Source: Ruegeria arenilitoris (GTDB taxonomy: Bacteria > Pseudomonadota > Alphaproteobacteria > Rhodobacterales > Rhodobacteraceae). From it: DNA of 64,000 bases. Shown piece by piece: positions 8,182 through 16,977 of this stretch. The stretch lies in NCBI RefSeq assembly GCF_042675705.1, contig NZ_JBHTJJ010000006.1; one strand, given 5' to 3'. The notes beneath the pieces are model-generated. The model searched no databases. It was not told the origin of the DNA and saw only the letters and a list, made by a program, of their open reading frames with translations. Made by a program: the position numbers and the translations under genes. Numbering within the stretch: position 1 is the stretch's first letter; every line of letters begins with the position of its first letter.

Positions 8182-10191
8182 ATGGCTGTATCCTCGGTTG
8201 GTCGGGAAATGCAAGGGATGACACGGATTCTGCCGCTGATCGCGACGATGATTCTAGCTTTGACGCTTCAAACTCAGGGCGTGCGGGCCGATGCGGCATC
8301 CGATCTTCGGGCCGCAATGTCCGAAATGCGCAAAGGCGACTGGAACGCCGCCTTGCGCGTGGCCGGCACCCGCGGCTCGGTCGCGCGCGACATCATCGTG
8401 TGGCACTGGCTGCGCCAAGGGTTTGGCAGTTCGGGCGATGTTCTGGTCTTTCTGGACCGGCGGCCCGATTGGCCGGGCCTTGCCTGGCTGCGCCGCAAAA
8501 GCGAGCCGTCCTTTACCGGCGCGGACCCGGACCGGGTGCTGAAGTTCTACAAGGACAACCCGCCACAGACCGCCGAAGGAGCTCTGAACTATGCCGTGGC
8601 ACTGAAGGCCAAAGGCCGGACCGGTGAGGCCGAGGCGGATATCGTCACTGCCTGGCGGACGATGCCGATGGGTTCGGGCCTGCAGCAGGACTACGTTCAG
8701 AACTTCGGGTCATTGCTGAAACCGCATCACGAGGCTCGTCTGGACCGGATGCTGTGGGATGGCCATCTGATCAGCTCGGCCCAGATGCTGCCGCTGGTCA
8801 GCGAAGACTACCGCAAACTGGCCGAAGCGCGGATCGCCCTGCAAAAGCGCCAACCCGGCGTGGATGGCAAGGTTGCCGCCGTTCCGAAGGCGCTTGCCGA
8901 TGATCCGGGGCTGGCCTTTGACCGGTTCGTATGGCGGGACCGCAAAGAGCTGGACGACAGCGCCATTGACCTGATGCTGGCGCGCTCGACCAGCCCGCAG
9001 GCGCTAGGCGAACCCGACAAGTGGGCCGAAGGGCGGCGCAGGCTGGCTCGGCTGGAAATGCGTCAGGGTGATGCGAACCGGGCCTATGCCATCGCCGCCA
9101 ATCACCACATGACACCCGAGATGGGGTATGGTTATGCCGACCTCGAGTGGCTGTCGGGATTCCTGGCGTTGCGCAAGCTGAACGACCCGGCCACAGCCGT
9201 TCGGCATTTCCAGAACTTCCTGGGGGCCGTGAAGTCTCCGATCTCTATGGGTCGGGGCGGGTATTGGTTGGGCCGTGCCTACGCTGCCACCGGAAACGCC
9301 GAAAAAGCCTATGAGGCTTATGCAATCGGCGCCGACTACCAGACCTCGTTCTATGGCCTGTTGGCTGCAGAACAGATCGGACGGCCATTTGACAGCGACC
9401 TGGCCAACTCGCGCCGGGCGCCCCATTGGAAACAGGCCGGGTTCGCCAAGTCCAGTGTGCTTGAGGCGGGGCTGCTGCTGATACGAGCTGGTGAGCCTGA
9501 ATTGGGCGAACGGTTCCTGACGCACCTGGTCGAAAGCCTGGATCCGGTGCAGGCCGGCCAGCTTGGTGATCTGGCGGTCGAGTTGAAGGAGCCGCATCTG
9601 GCGGTAATGATCGCCAAACGGGCCGCGACGAATGGCGTGGTATTGCCTGCGGCGTATTACCCGGTCCATCCCGTTGCGGATATCGGATTGCCAATGGCCA
9701 AGGAAATGACGCTGGCCATCGCCCGCCGCGAAAGCGAATTCGACCCGGTCGTGATCAGCGGTGCCGGTGCGCGCGGCCTGATGCAGGTGATGCCTGCGAC
9801 CGCCAAGCTGGTCGCGCAGGAGCTGGGCATTCTCAGCGGCCATCAGACGGGACGTTTGACCTCGGATTGGCGATACAACGCCAAACTGGGGGCAAATTAT
9901 CTGGCCGGGCTGGCTGACGAATTCAACGGCAACGTCGTGATGATGGCCGCAGGTTACAATGCCGGCCCCAATCGCCCGAAATCATGGATGGACCGCTACG
10001 GCGACCCGCGAACGGGCGCGGTGGATATCGTCGACTGGATCGAGACGATCCCATTCAACGAGACCCGCAACTATGTGATGCGGGTGACCGAGAGCCTGCC
10101 CGTCTATCGCGCTAGGCTGGGCAAACCCGCGCTGCCGATCCCCTTCTCGCAGGAGTTGGTCGGATCAACCCTGTCTGCGTTCGCGCCATAG
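8182..10191 (+). CDS. Soluble lytic murein transglycosylase (Slt family)
   Basis: Exported enzyme that cleaves peptidoglycan with formation of 1,6-anhydro muropeptides. The protein is 669 residues from the ATG at 8182; an internal ATG at 8218 directly precedes the signal peptide (MTRILPLIATMILALTL) and may be the true start. A long alpha-helical superhelical region is followed by a C-terminal SLT domain with the catalytic glutamate in RRESEF (about residue 517), GARGLMQVMPATAK and the AGYNAGPNRP motif. It diverges from dapA. Its 3' end overlaps the converging transporter gene by 27 bases. Confidence 0.9.
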   Translation: MAVSSVGREMQGMTRILPLIATMILALTLQTQGVRADAASDLRAAMSEMRKGDWNAALRVAGTRGSVARDIIVWHWLRQGFGSSGDVLVFLDRRPDWPGLAWLRRKSEPSFTGADPDRVLKFYKDNPPQTAEGALNYAVALKAKGRTGEAEADIVTAWRTMPMGSGLQQDYVQNFGSLLKPHHEARLDRMLWDGHLISSAQMLPLVSEDYRKLAEARIALQKRQPGVDGKVAAVPKALADDPGLAFDRFVWRDRKELDDSAIDLMLARSTSPQALGEPDKWAEGRRRLARLEMRQGDANRAYAIAANHHMTPEMGYGYADLEWLSGFLALRKLNDPATAVRHFQNFLGAVKSPISMGRGGYWLGRAYAATGNAEKAYEAYAIGADYQTSFYGLLAAEQIGRPFDSDLANSRRAPHWKQAGFAKSSVLEAGLLLIRAGEPELGERFLTHLVESLDPVQAGQLGDLAVELKEPHLAVMIAKRAATNGVVLPAAYYPVHPVADIGLPMAKEMTLAIARRESEFDPVVISGAGARGLMQVMPATAKLVAQELGILSGHQTGRLTSDWRYNAKLGANYLAGLADEFNGNVVMMAAGYNAGPNRPKSWMDRYGDPRTGAVDIVDWIETIPFNETRNYVMRVTESLPVYRARLGKPALPIPFSQELVGSTLSAFAP

Positions 10192-11034
10192 GGTGAACAG
10201 ACCCGCCGCCACCACCAGCCCCGCCCCCGCGACCACCGCGGGGCGCAGGGTCTCGTCAAAGATCGTGATGCCCAGGATTGCGCTCCACATCAGGTGAAAA
10301 TAGGCAAAAGGCTGCACGGCGCTGGCCTCGGCCATCTCGTAGCACTTGATCAGCAGCCAATGCCCCAGAACACCGGTGATGCACAGCAGCCCCATCCAGA
10401 ACCAATCCCGCGGCACCATCGGCTCCCAGAACCACAGGCCGATGCAGGTCATGACCAATGCTCCCACGATCCCGGTCCAGAAGAAGCTGGTTGCGGTGCT
10501 GTCCTGACGCGCAGCATAGCGGGTCAGCAGACCGTAGAACGCAAACATCAGCGCCGAGATCAGGGGGATCACTGCCCACGGATTGAAGACGCCCATGCCG
10601 GGCTGCAGAATGATCAGCACGCCAACGCATCCGACCCCGATGGCCGACCAGCGCCGCCAGCCGACCTTCTCGCCCAGCACCGGCCCGCTGAGCGCGGCGA
10701 CCAGAAGCGGATAACAGATGAACACCGCCTGGCTTTCGATCAGGCCGAGAATGGTAAAGCCGTAGACGGCGACGCAGATCTCGCCGGCAAGCAGCAGGCC
10801 GCGCAGGATCTGCAGGCCCGGTTGCCGCGTCCGGGCCGCGGCCGCCAGACCGCCGGGTGCACGTGCCGCCAAGGCAATCACGAAAGCCGCAAAGAACCAG
10901 TATCGCAGCATGACCACCATGTAGGTGTTGTACGTGCCGGCCAGATGGCGCGAGATGCCGTCCTGAAGCGCAAACACGATCGTGGCCGCGATCATCAGCG
11001 CAATACCCGCCCGCACGTTGTTTGTCTGGGTCAT
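10165..11034 (-). CDS. EamA-family (DMT) permease
   Basis: Inner-membrane transporter of 289 residues with ten predicted hydrophobic segments in two EamA repeats (ALMIAATIVFALQDGISRHL at the start, then a second repeat beginning NPWAVIPLISALMFAFYGLL). The substrate cannot be read from the sequence. The ATG at 11034 overlaps the stop of mnmD by four bases (ATGA), so translation of the two is probably coupled. A longer in-frame version would lie inside mnmD and is rejected. Confidence 0.85.
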   Translation of the reverse strand: MTQTNNVRAGIALMIAATIVFALQDGISRHLAGTYNTYMVVMLRYWFFAAFVIALAARAPGGLAAAARTRQPGLQILRGLLLAGEICVAVYGFTILGLIESQAVFICYPLLVAALSGPVLGEKVGWRRWSAIGVGCVGVLIILQPGMGVFNPWAVIPLISALMFAFYGLLTRYAARQDSTATSFFWTGIVGALVMTCIGLWFWEPMVPRDWFWMGLLCITGVLGHWLLIKCYEMAEASAVQPFAYFHLMWSAILGITIFDETLRPAVVAGAGLVVAAGLFTLWRERRQG

Positions 11035-11696
11035 GCCTTGGTCGCCCGCGTCATGTGCCGTTTGCGGCCGTATCCCGGCGCGCGGGATACCGAAAACCCG
11101 GCATCCTGCAACCCACGCCGCACGAACCCGGCTGCAGTATAGGTGGCGGCCGTCCCTTCGGGCGCGGTATGGGCCGCCACTTGCCGCATCAATTTCGGCT
11201 GCCACAGCTCAGGGTTCTTGGCAGGCGAGAACCCATCCAGGAACCAGGCATCGGCGAGCCCGTCCCAAAGGGGCAGGGTCTGGCGGGCATCACCTTCGAT
11301 CACGGTCAGACGCAGCGTGTCCAAATCACAGCCGCCACCCTGCCATCGGTCAAGGAACCGGTCGGCCCAAGGCGCCAGCTCGGGAAAGGCCGCAAGCGCG
11401 CGTTTCATGTCGGCAGGGGCCATTGGAAAAGCTTCGAAACTGGTGAACGTCAGCGGACCCGATTGTCCGGACTTCTCCCATTCCGACCAAGCGGTCAGCA
11501 TGTTCAGTCCGGTTCCGAATCCCAGCTCGGCGATGTGAAAGCCGGGGGCAAAGCGCGCGGGCAGATCGTTGCCCTGCAAAAAGACATGACGGGTCTCCTC
11601 CAGTCCGTTGTGAAGGCTGAAATAGGGGTCGTCGAAACGATCAGAAACAGGGACTGTCTCATCCCTCCACGACAATTTGGCGCGCTGGTCTGCCAT
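11031..11696 (-). CDS. mnmD: tRNA mnm5(s2)U methyltransferase MnmD (MnmC N-terminal domain as a separate protein)
   Basis: SAM-dependent methyltransferase of 221 residues expected to methylate the aminomethyl group of wobble-uridine derivatives (nm5 to mnm5) in tRNA. The FSLHNGLEETRHVFLQG stretch, the SAM-binding region HIAELGFGTGLNMLTAW and WFLDGFSPAKNPELW are typical of the MnmC methyltransferase half. In enterobacteria this domain is fused to an FAD oxidoreductase; here the oxidoreductase is a separate divergent gene 55 bases away. Its stop overlaps the start of the downstream permease. Confidence 0.9.
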   Translation of the reverse strand: MADQRAKLSWRDETVPVSDRFDDPYFSLHNGLEETRHVFLQGNDLPARFAPGFHIAELGFGTGLNMLTAWSEWEKSGQSGPLTFTSFEAFPMAPADMKRALAAFPELAPWADRFLDRWQGGGCDLDTLRLTVIEGDARQTLPLWDGLADAWFLDGFSPAKNPELWQPKLMRQVAAHTAPEGTAATYTAAGFVRRGLQDAGFSVSRAPGYGRKRHMTRATKA

Positions 11697-11751
11697 CGGG
11701 AATTCCTGTAGCTAAGCGGCGCGACACTGAACAAGGAAAAGGGGATTGGCA

Positions 11752-12786
11752 ATGGTCGATGTGACGATCCGCGGGGCTGGTATATTTGGCCTGTCCATCG
11801 CATGGACCTGTGCGCGACGTGGCGCCAGGGTCCGGGTCGTCGATCCCTACGGCGCTGGTTCAGGGTCCAGCGGCGGGCTGGTGGGTGCCCTTGCCCCGCA
11901 CGTTCCGGAAAACTGGAACGACAAGAAAGCATTCCAATTCGAAAGCCTGCTGATGGCCGAACCGTTCTGGCGACAGGTTGAAGCCACCGGCGGCGTTTCG
12001 CCCGGCTATGCGCGTCTGGGGAGGATCCAGCCCATCAACGACCAAAAGAGCCTCGACCTTGCACATCAGCGTGCGGCCTCGGCCCGCGACCTTTGGAAGG
12101 GCCGGGCTGAATGGACCGTGGTCGAGGCGCGCTCGGTCGGATCATGGTGCCCGCCCAGCGCAACGGGTTTCGTCATCCACGATACGTTGAGTGCACGCAT
12201 GCATCCCCGCCGGGCCTGCGCTGCGCTGGTCGCCGCGCTGGCCGTGATGGGGGTTGAGGTCGTGCCCGAGGCCCCGGACACCGGGGCAGTCATTCATGCG
12301 ACCGGGGTGTCCGGCCTGTTGGAACTGTCCGATGCTTTCGGCAAGGCGGTCGGAAACGGGGTCAAGGGACAGGCGGCACTGCTGCGGTTCGACGCGGGCC
12401 AGGTGCCGCAGCTGTTCGCGGAGTCGATCCATTTCGTACCCCACGCCGACGGGACACTGGCCATCGGCTCGACATCCGAGCGGGACTATGACGACCCGAC
12501 CGGTACGGATGCTGCCCTCGATGATGTGATCCAGCGCGCATTGCAGGCGGTTCCTGTTCTACACGGCGCGGAAGTGATCGAGCGTTGGGCCGGAGTCCGC
12601 CCCCGCAGCAAGAGCCGAGCGCCGATGCTGGGCGCACACCCGCTGCACAAGGGTCAGTTCATTGCCAATGGCGGCTTCAAAATCGGGTTCGGCATGGCCC
12701 CAAAGGTGGCCGAGGTCATGGCAGACCTTGTACTGGACGGACAGGATTCGATCCCCGAAGGCTTCCGCCCCGAGGCGTCACTGTGA
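11752..12786 (+). CDS. FAD-dependent oxidoreductase, candidate MnmC oxidase half
   Basis: DAO-family flavoprotein of 344 residues with an N-terminal dinucleotide-binding motif (IRGAGIFGLSIAW, near residues 5-17) and a C-terminal RPRSKSRAPMLG/IANGGFKIGFG region. The ATG at 11752 follows AAGGAAAAGGGG; a TTG at 11746 is less likely. Because it diverges from mnmD and resembles the C-terminal oxidase of MnmC, it may remove the carboxymethyl group from cmnm5U34 in tRNA. A generic glycine/D-amino-acid oxidase is the alternative. Its 3' end overlaps the converging dehydratase gene by nine bases. Confidence 0.7.
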   Translation: MVDVTIRGAGIFGLSIAWTCARRGARVRVVDPYGAGSGSSGGLVGALAPHVPENWNDKKAFQFESLLMAEPFWRQVEATGGVSPGYARLGRIQPINDQKSLDLAHQRAASARDLWKGRAEWTVVEARSVGSWCPPSATGFVIHDTLSARMHPRRACAALVAALAVMGVEVVPEAPDTGAVIHATGVSGLLELSDAFGKAVGNGVKGQAALLRFDAGQVPQLFAESIHFVPHADGTLAIGSTSERDYDDPTGTDAALDDVIQRALQAVPVLHGAEVIERWAGVRPRSKSRAPMLGAHPLHKGQFIANGGFKIGFGMAPKVAEVMADLVLDGQDSIPEGFRPEASL

Positions 12787-13590
12787 CCGTGGAAGGGCCA
12801 CGGCCTGCATGCACTGCCGCCCGTCCGGACCGCGGACCCATAAATCGTTCCCGTTTCGGCACAGCGTGGCAGGCTCGAAATGCATCAGCGGAGAGGACGC
12901 GCGAAAGGAAAACTCGGCCACCGACCCCATGAGATCGGTGGCGAGCAGCATCAGATGCTGCGCCAGAAGCGGTCCATGGACCACCAGTCCGGCATAGCCT
13001 TCGACATCGCGGGCATAGTCAAGGTCATAGTGGATGCGGTGGCCATTGAAAGTCAGCGCCGAGTACCGAAACAGCAGCGTGGTGTCGAACTCGACCTGGC
13101 GCAGGTCTGTTTCGTCCGTCCGGGCAACCGGGGCCTCTGGTTTCGGTGCATCGGCCGAGGGGTCCTCGCGATAGACAAGGTCCTGCCATTCGGTCAGGCA
13201 CAGCGTGTCGTCCTGCCAGATTTCGTGCTTGAGGGTCACAAACCCCAATGGCCCAGTCCGTCCGGTCTTGGTGCTCACATTGCTCAAGGTCGAGCGGCGT
13301 TCGGCTGGTGTGCCAGCGATCAGCGGAGCGGCGAACCGCAGTCGCCCACCGGCCCACATCCGACGCGGAAGACCGAGATCGGGGACCAGCCCTCCGCCCA
13401 CCGCGGGATGGCCGTCGCGCCCCAAACCTTCGGGCGGGCGCGGTGACCAGAAATACAGCTGGTGAAAGAACGGCGGCAGCGACGTGCCCATGCCGATCGA
13501 AGGTGCCTGCCCCAACGCGACCTGAAACGCCGCCGCCCGGGCAGGGTCCATCACGTCGTGCTGAATTTCCGAGGAAACTTGATCCGTCAT
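12778..13590 (-). CDS. HTD2/MaoC-like hotdog-fold acyl-CoA dehydratase
   Basis: Protein of 270 residues with two hotdog halves. The C-terminal half has the hydratase signature (SALTFNGHRIHYDLDYA followed by GLVVHGPLLAQHLM) and the N-terminal half has the FAS1/HTD2-like HPAVGGGLVPDLGLPRRMW segment. Homologues act as mesaconyl-C4-CoA or related enoyl-CoA hydratases, but the substrate here is unknown and no pathway partner is adjacent. The ATG is at 13590. Confidence 0.75.
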   Translation of the reverse strand: MTDQVSSEIQHDVMDPARAAAFQVALGQAPSIGMGTSLPPFFHQLYFWSPRPPEGLGRDGHPAVGGGLVPDLGLPRRMWAGGRLRFAAPLIAGTPAERRSTLSNVSTKTGRTGPLGFVTLKHEIWQDDTLCLTEWQDLVYREDPSADAPKPEAPVARTDETDLRQVEFDTTLLFRYSALTFNGHRIHYDLDYARDVEGYAGLVVHGPLLAQHLMLLATDLMGSVAEFSFRASSPLMHFEPATLCRNGNDLWVRGPDGRQCMQAVALPRSQ

Positions 13591-13628
13591 GGCCGCACCC
13601 TAAGCAGGCTCGGCCAGCCCGACAAGGC

Positions 13629-14171
13629 TCAGAAACCTGCTTCGGCCCGCAGCTTCTCCATCAACTGGCCCAGCGTCCGTTCGTACCGGTCGCTGCGCAA
13701 CCGACCTGCATCGTCGAACTCGTTCGAGCTGTCGGCCAGATGAATTTCGGGGCCCTGCAGGATGCGCGGCTGAAACGGCACCATGAAAGACCGCAGGATC
13801 ATCTGCGCCCGTTCGCCTCCGGCCCGGCCCGCCGCTGCGGACATCACCGCAACCGGTTTGTCGGCCCAGGGATTGCCCTTGGTCCGGCTGACCCAGTCCA
13901 GCGCGTTTTTCAGAACGCCTGACGGCCCTTTGTTGTATTCCGGAGTGGAAATGACCACCGCATGGGCACCGGCGATCTGGTCCGCCAGGATCTGAACTTC
14001 GGCCGGGATCCCGTCGGCCTCCTCAGCATCTCCATCATAGAGTGGCAGGTTCAAATCAGCTTCGATGAACGTTCCCGCGCCGAACAGGCGCGCCGCTTCA
14101 CGGATCAGGCGTCGATTGGTGGCGTTCTGCCGCAACGAGCCGGACAGGCCCAGAAGGATCGGTTCGGACAT
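13629..14171 (-). CDS. NADPH-dependent FMN reductase family protein
   Basis: Flavodoxin-fold protein of 180 residues. The N-terminal phosphate-binding loop (GLSGSLRQNATNRRL, about residues 8-22) and the STPEYNKGPSGVLKNALDW motif are diagnostic of the NADPH-dependent FMN/azo/chromate reductase family. The physiological electron acceptor cannot be inferred. Genes on both sides are on the same strand but have spacers of 38 and over 130 bases, so co-transcription is uncertain. Confidence 0.88.
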   Translation of the reverse strand: MSEPILLGLSGSLRQNATNRRLIREAARLFGAGTFIEADLNLPLYDGDAEEADGIPAEVQILADQIAGAHAVVISTPEYNKGPSGVLKNALDWVSRTKGNPWADKPVAVMSAAAGRAGGERAQMILRSFMVPFQPRILQGPEIHLADSSNEFDDAGRLRSDRYERTLGQLMEKLRAEAGF

Positions 14172-14255
14172 CAGGATATCTCCGTCATGTGTTTCGGCTG
14201 CAGTTTAGTCGTCCCGACCGCAAACCATAGCCCGCCTGACGCGCAGTCAATGTGC

Positions 14256-14286
14256 AAAAAAGAAAGGGGCCGCTTGCGGCGGCCCC
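14256..14286 (-). terminator. Rho-independent terminator of the OmpA-family gene
   Basis: A perfect 8-bp stem GGGGCCGC/GCGGCCCC with a 5-base loop is followed, on the minus strand, by TTTCTTTTTT. It lies just after the stop of the OmpA-family lipoprotein gene. Confidence 0.85.
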
Positions 14287-14308
14287 CGGCGGTTGGCAGT
14301 TGATCGGC

Positions 14309-14980
14309 TCAGGCGTTGCCGCTGGGCACGATCACGATCTCGACCCGGCGGTTCTGCGCCTTGCCCTCGGGCGTCAGGTTCGAGGCGATCGGTTGGTTTT
14401 CACCACGACCGATCGTGGCGATGCGCGCATAGCTGACGCCATTGGCCTGCAGAACATCCGCCACCGCATTGGCGCGGCGTTCGGACAGGATCTGATTGTA
14501 GCCGGCTTCACCATCGCTGTCGGTGTGCCCGATGATCTGTACGTTCGAGTTGGGATAGTTCACCAGGTTCTGCCCCACGCGGACCAAATCCGCTCTCAGT
14601 GCAGGCCGGACCGTGGCGCTGTCGGTGTCGAAGGTGATGTCATTCGGAACCGTGACGATCAGCCGGTCTCCGGCGTTGACGATGGTGATACCGTCATTGG
14701 CCAGTTGCTGACGCAGTTCGGCTGCCTGCCGGTCCAACTGGTTGCCGATCAACCCGCCACCGGCAGCACCGATGGCCGCACCGGCAACGGCACCCAGCCC
14801 AGGGTTCGAGTCATTGGCGATGGCGCCAACACCCGCGCCAATCAGACCGCCCAGCAACGCTCCCTGCTTGGCGCTCTGGTTCGGGTCGTCCTGAACCCGC
14901 AATGTACCGGGGTCGGTACAGGCCCCCAGCACAAATGCGGCGCTCAGCCCGACCGGCAGCAAAAATCTGGAAATTTTCAT
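14309..14980 (-). CDS. OmpA-family peptidoglycan-binding lipoprotein (YiaD-like)
   Basis: Outer-membrane lipoprotein of 223 residues. A signal peptide ends in the lipobox LGAC (Cys21). It is followed by a glycine-zipper segment (LLGGLIGAGVGAIA and AVAGAAIGAAGGGLIG) and a C-terminal OmpA domain with the peptidoglycan-binding core (VQIIGHTDSDGEAGYNQ and LSERRANAVADVL). It probably tethers the outer membrane to the cell wall. The gene has its own terminator and appears monocistronic. Confidence 0.9.
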   Translation of the reverse strand: MKISRFLLPVGLSAAFVLGACTDPGTLRVQDDPNQSAKQGALLGGLIGAGVGAIANDSNPGLGAVAGAAIGAAGGGLIGNQLDRQAAELRQQLANDGITIVNAGDRLIVTVPNDITFDTDSATVRPALRADLVRVGQNLVNYPNSNVQIIGHTDSDGEAGYNQILSERRANAVADVLQANGVSYARIATIGRGENQPIASNLTPEGKAQNRRVEIVIVPSGNA

Positions 14981-15109
14981 GGGTTCACCTTCTGCTCTTG
15001 CACCCGTTTTTCCGGGTTACGTGTTTGACGTGATTATAGCACGCCTGACACAAACAGGCTCAAGCGACAAAAACGTGAGATCGGCGAATACCCGCCGCCC
15101 CCAAGGCGC

Positions 15110-15757
15110 TCAGAAATCCGGCAACGCGCGAAATTTCATCGATTTGCCATCCTCGGGGTGTTTGACGCGCAACTCCTCGGAATGAAGCATCAGCCTGGGG
15201 AAATAGCGCGCCGTTCCTTCGGCATAGAACGGGTCGCCCAGGATCGGATGGCCCAGTGCCTGCATATGGACCCGCAACTGGTGCGAGCGGCCGGTTTTTG
15301 GAAACAGGCGAACGCGGGTCGTGTCCCCATCGTACCGGACGACCCGCCAATCCGTGACTGCCGGCTTGCCGGTTTCGTGGCACACCATCTGGCGCGGCCT
15401 GTTGGGCCAATCCACGATCAACGGCAAGTCCACCGTGCCGGTCTTTGGCTCCACCCGGCCCCATACACGGGCGACGTAGGTTTTTCGTGTCTGCCGGTTT
15501 TCGAATTGCTGTCCCAGATACCGTTGGGCGTGCGGCGTCTGGGCAAAGATCATGACGCCGGAGGTATCGCGGTCCAACCGGTGGACCAGCAAGGCCTGCG
15601 GAAATGCGGTCTGCACACGGACCAGCAGACAATCGGCCAGGTGCTCTCCGCGGCCGGGAACCGACAGCAGGCCCGCCGGCTTGTTCACCACGATCACCTG
15701 CGCATCCTCGTGCAGCACGTCCAGCGGCGTTTTGGGGGGATCATAGGTATCGCTCAT
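15110..15757 (-). CDS. RluA-family RNA pseudouridine synthase
   Basis: Isomerises uridine to pseudouridine in rRNA and/or tRNA. The protein is 215 residues, has no S4 domain, and matches the short RluA type. The catalytic aspartate is Asp62 in HRLDRDTSG, and the KTGRSHQLRVHM motif near residue 155 is intact. The exact target (such as tRNA position 32 or 23S rRNA position 746 for RluA) is inferred only from length. It diverges from the NTF2-like gene at 15852. Confidence 0.88.
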   Translation of the reverse strand: MSDTYDPPKTPLDVLHEDAQVIVVNKPAGLLSVPGRGEHLADCLLVRVQTAFPQALLVHRLDRDTSGVMIFAQTPHAQRYLGQQFENRQTRKTYVARVWGRVEPKTGTVDLPLIVDWPNRPRQMVCHETGKPAVTDWRVVRYDGDTTRVRLFPKTGRSHQLRVHMQALGHPILGDPFYAEGTARYFPRLMLHSEELRVKHPEDGKSMKFRALPDF

Positions 15758-15851
15758 GCGGGCTGCCTATCGCAGGGCGCCGCCTCTCGCAACGTCGTCC
15801 TTGCGATGAGAAGGCTTCTCGGCAACTCTCGCGCCAGGCAGAGGAGATGAC

Positions 15852-16262
15852 ATGCACCCGACGATCGAACGAATGCAGGAAGTGGTCGCCAAGGGCGACG
15901 AGAGCCTGATCCATGAATTGCTGGCCGAAGACGTGCAGTTCCTTCCGCCGACCTACTACAGCACCTGGACCGGACGCGCCCCGGTGGCGGCGGTATTGGG
16001 TCATGTGGGGCAGGTTTTTTCCGAGTTTCGCTACCGCCGGATCATGGGTGATGGCAAAGACTGGGCATTGGAGTTTCAATGCAAGGTAGGTGAACTGGAC
16101 GCTGTTGGCGTTGACCTGATTACGCTCAACGATGACGGGCTGATTCAGACATTCGAGGTCGCCATGCGTCCCTACAAGACCGTTGGCGCCCTGCGCGAGG
16201 CGATGATGGCGCGCGTCATGAAAGACCCCCGGTTCCTGGAATTTCGGAACGCTTTGAGCTGA
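15852..16262 (+). CDS. NTF2-like (SnoaL-type) domain protein
   Basis: Small protein of 136 residues with the alpha+beta cone pattern of the SnoaL/DUF4440 superfamily: an N-terminal helix (MHPTIERMQEVVAKGD), LLAEDVQFLPPTY, and alternating strands ending in LITLNDDGLIQTFEVAMRP. No catalytic residues can be assigned, and the fold occurs in both enzymes and binding proteins. It follows GAGGAGA and ends seven bases before the SGNH hydrolase gene, so the two may be co-transcribed. Confidence 0.7.
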   Translation: MHPTIERMQEVVAKGDESLIHELLAEDVQFLPPTYYSTWTGRAPVAAVLGHVGQVFSEFRYRRIMGDGKDWALEFQCKVGELDAVGVDLITLNDDGLIQTFEVAMRPYKTVGALREAMMARVMKDPRFLEFRNALS

Positions 16263-16269
16263 GCCACCA

Positions 16270-16977
16270 GTGTCCATTGCCGCCGATCAGCTTCTGAGAG
16301 TTCCGCTGCTGCCGGTGTTGGCGGCACAGGCTCTGCTGGTTCGGCAGAGGGCCGTGCGGCTGCCCGAACCTTCTGGTGCGCGTGAGGGCCGGCAAGGCCG
16401 CGGGCCGAGGCTGCGCTTGCTGATCGCCGGTGACAGCTCTGCCGCGGGCGTTGGGGCTGGAACTCAGGAACAGGCGCTGTCGGGCCAGTTGGTGAAACTG
16501 CTCGGCCGCCAGTTCAGCGTTGAGTGGCGCCTTGTTGCGACGACCGGCCACACGACCGGTGACACGATCGAAGACCTGCGCAGGATCGAAGGCCAGTTTG
16601 ACACGGCTGTTACGGCCTTGGGCGTCAACGACGTCACTCGAGCCGTGTCCTGCAGCCGGTTCAAACGGCAACAGGCCGAGTTGATGCGCTTGCTCAACGT
16701 CGATCTGGGCGTGCGGACTGTGATCGTGACGGGCGTCCCGCAGATGGATCGGTTCCCGGCGCTGCCACAGCCCTTGGCATGGGTTCTGGGAAGGCAATCC
16801 GCGCGCCTTGACGAGGGGCTGAGAGAGGTGATCGCGAGCTCTCCACAGGCCCGGCATCTGCCGTTGCACCTGCCCGACGATCCGGGCCTGGCCGCTGTGG
16901 ACGGCTATCACCCAAGCCCCAAAGCCTATCGCCTTTGGGCAGAGCAGGCCGCGCGAATGATCCTCGATCAGGTCTGA
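16270..16977 (+). CDS. SGNH/GDSL hydrolase family protein
   Basis: Serine esterase-type hydrolase of 235 residues that starts at a GTG. Block I is IAGDSSAAG (nucleophile Ser56), block III is ALGVNDVTR, and the Asp-x-x-His pair is in DGYHPSPK (about Asp211 and His214). The first 25 residues are hydrophobic (a segment beginning LLRVPLLPVLAAQALL) and could act as a signal peptide or anchor. The substrate is unknown. The 3' end overlaps the converging rarD gene by ten bases. Confidence 0.8.
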   Translation: MSIAADQLLRVPLLPVLAAQALLVRQRAVRLPEPSGAREGRQGRGPRLRLLIAGDSSAAGVGAGTQEQALSGQLVKLLGRQFSVEWRLVATTGHTTGDTIEDLRRIEGQFDTAVTALGVNDVTRAVSCSRFKRQQAELMRLLNVDLGVRTVIVTGVPQMDRFPALPQPLAWVLGRQSARLDEGLREVIASSPQARHLPLHLPDDPGLAAVDGYHPSPKAYRLWAEQAARMILDQV

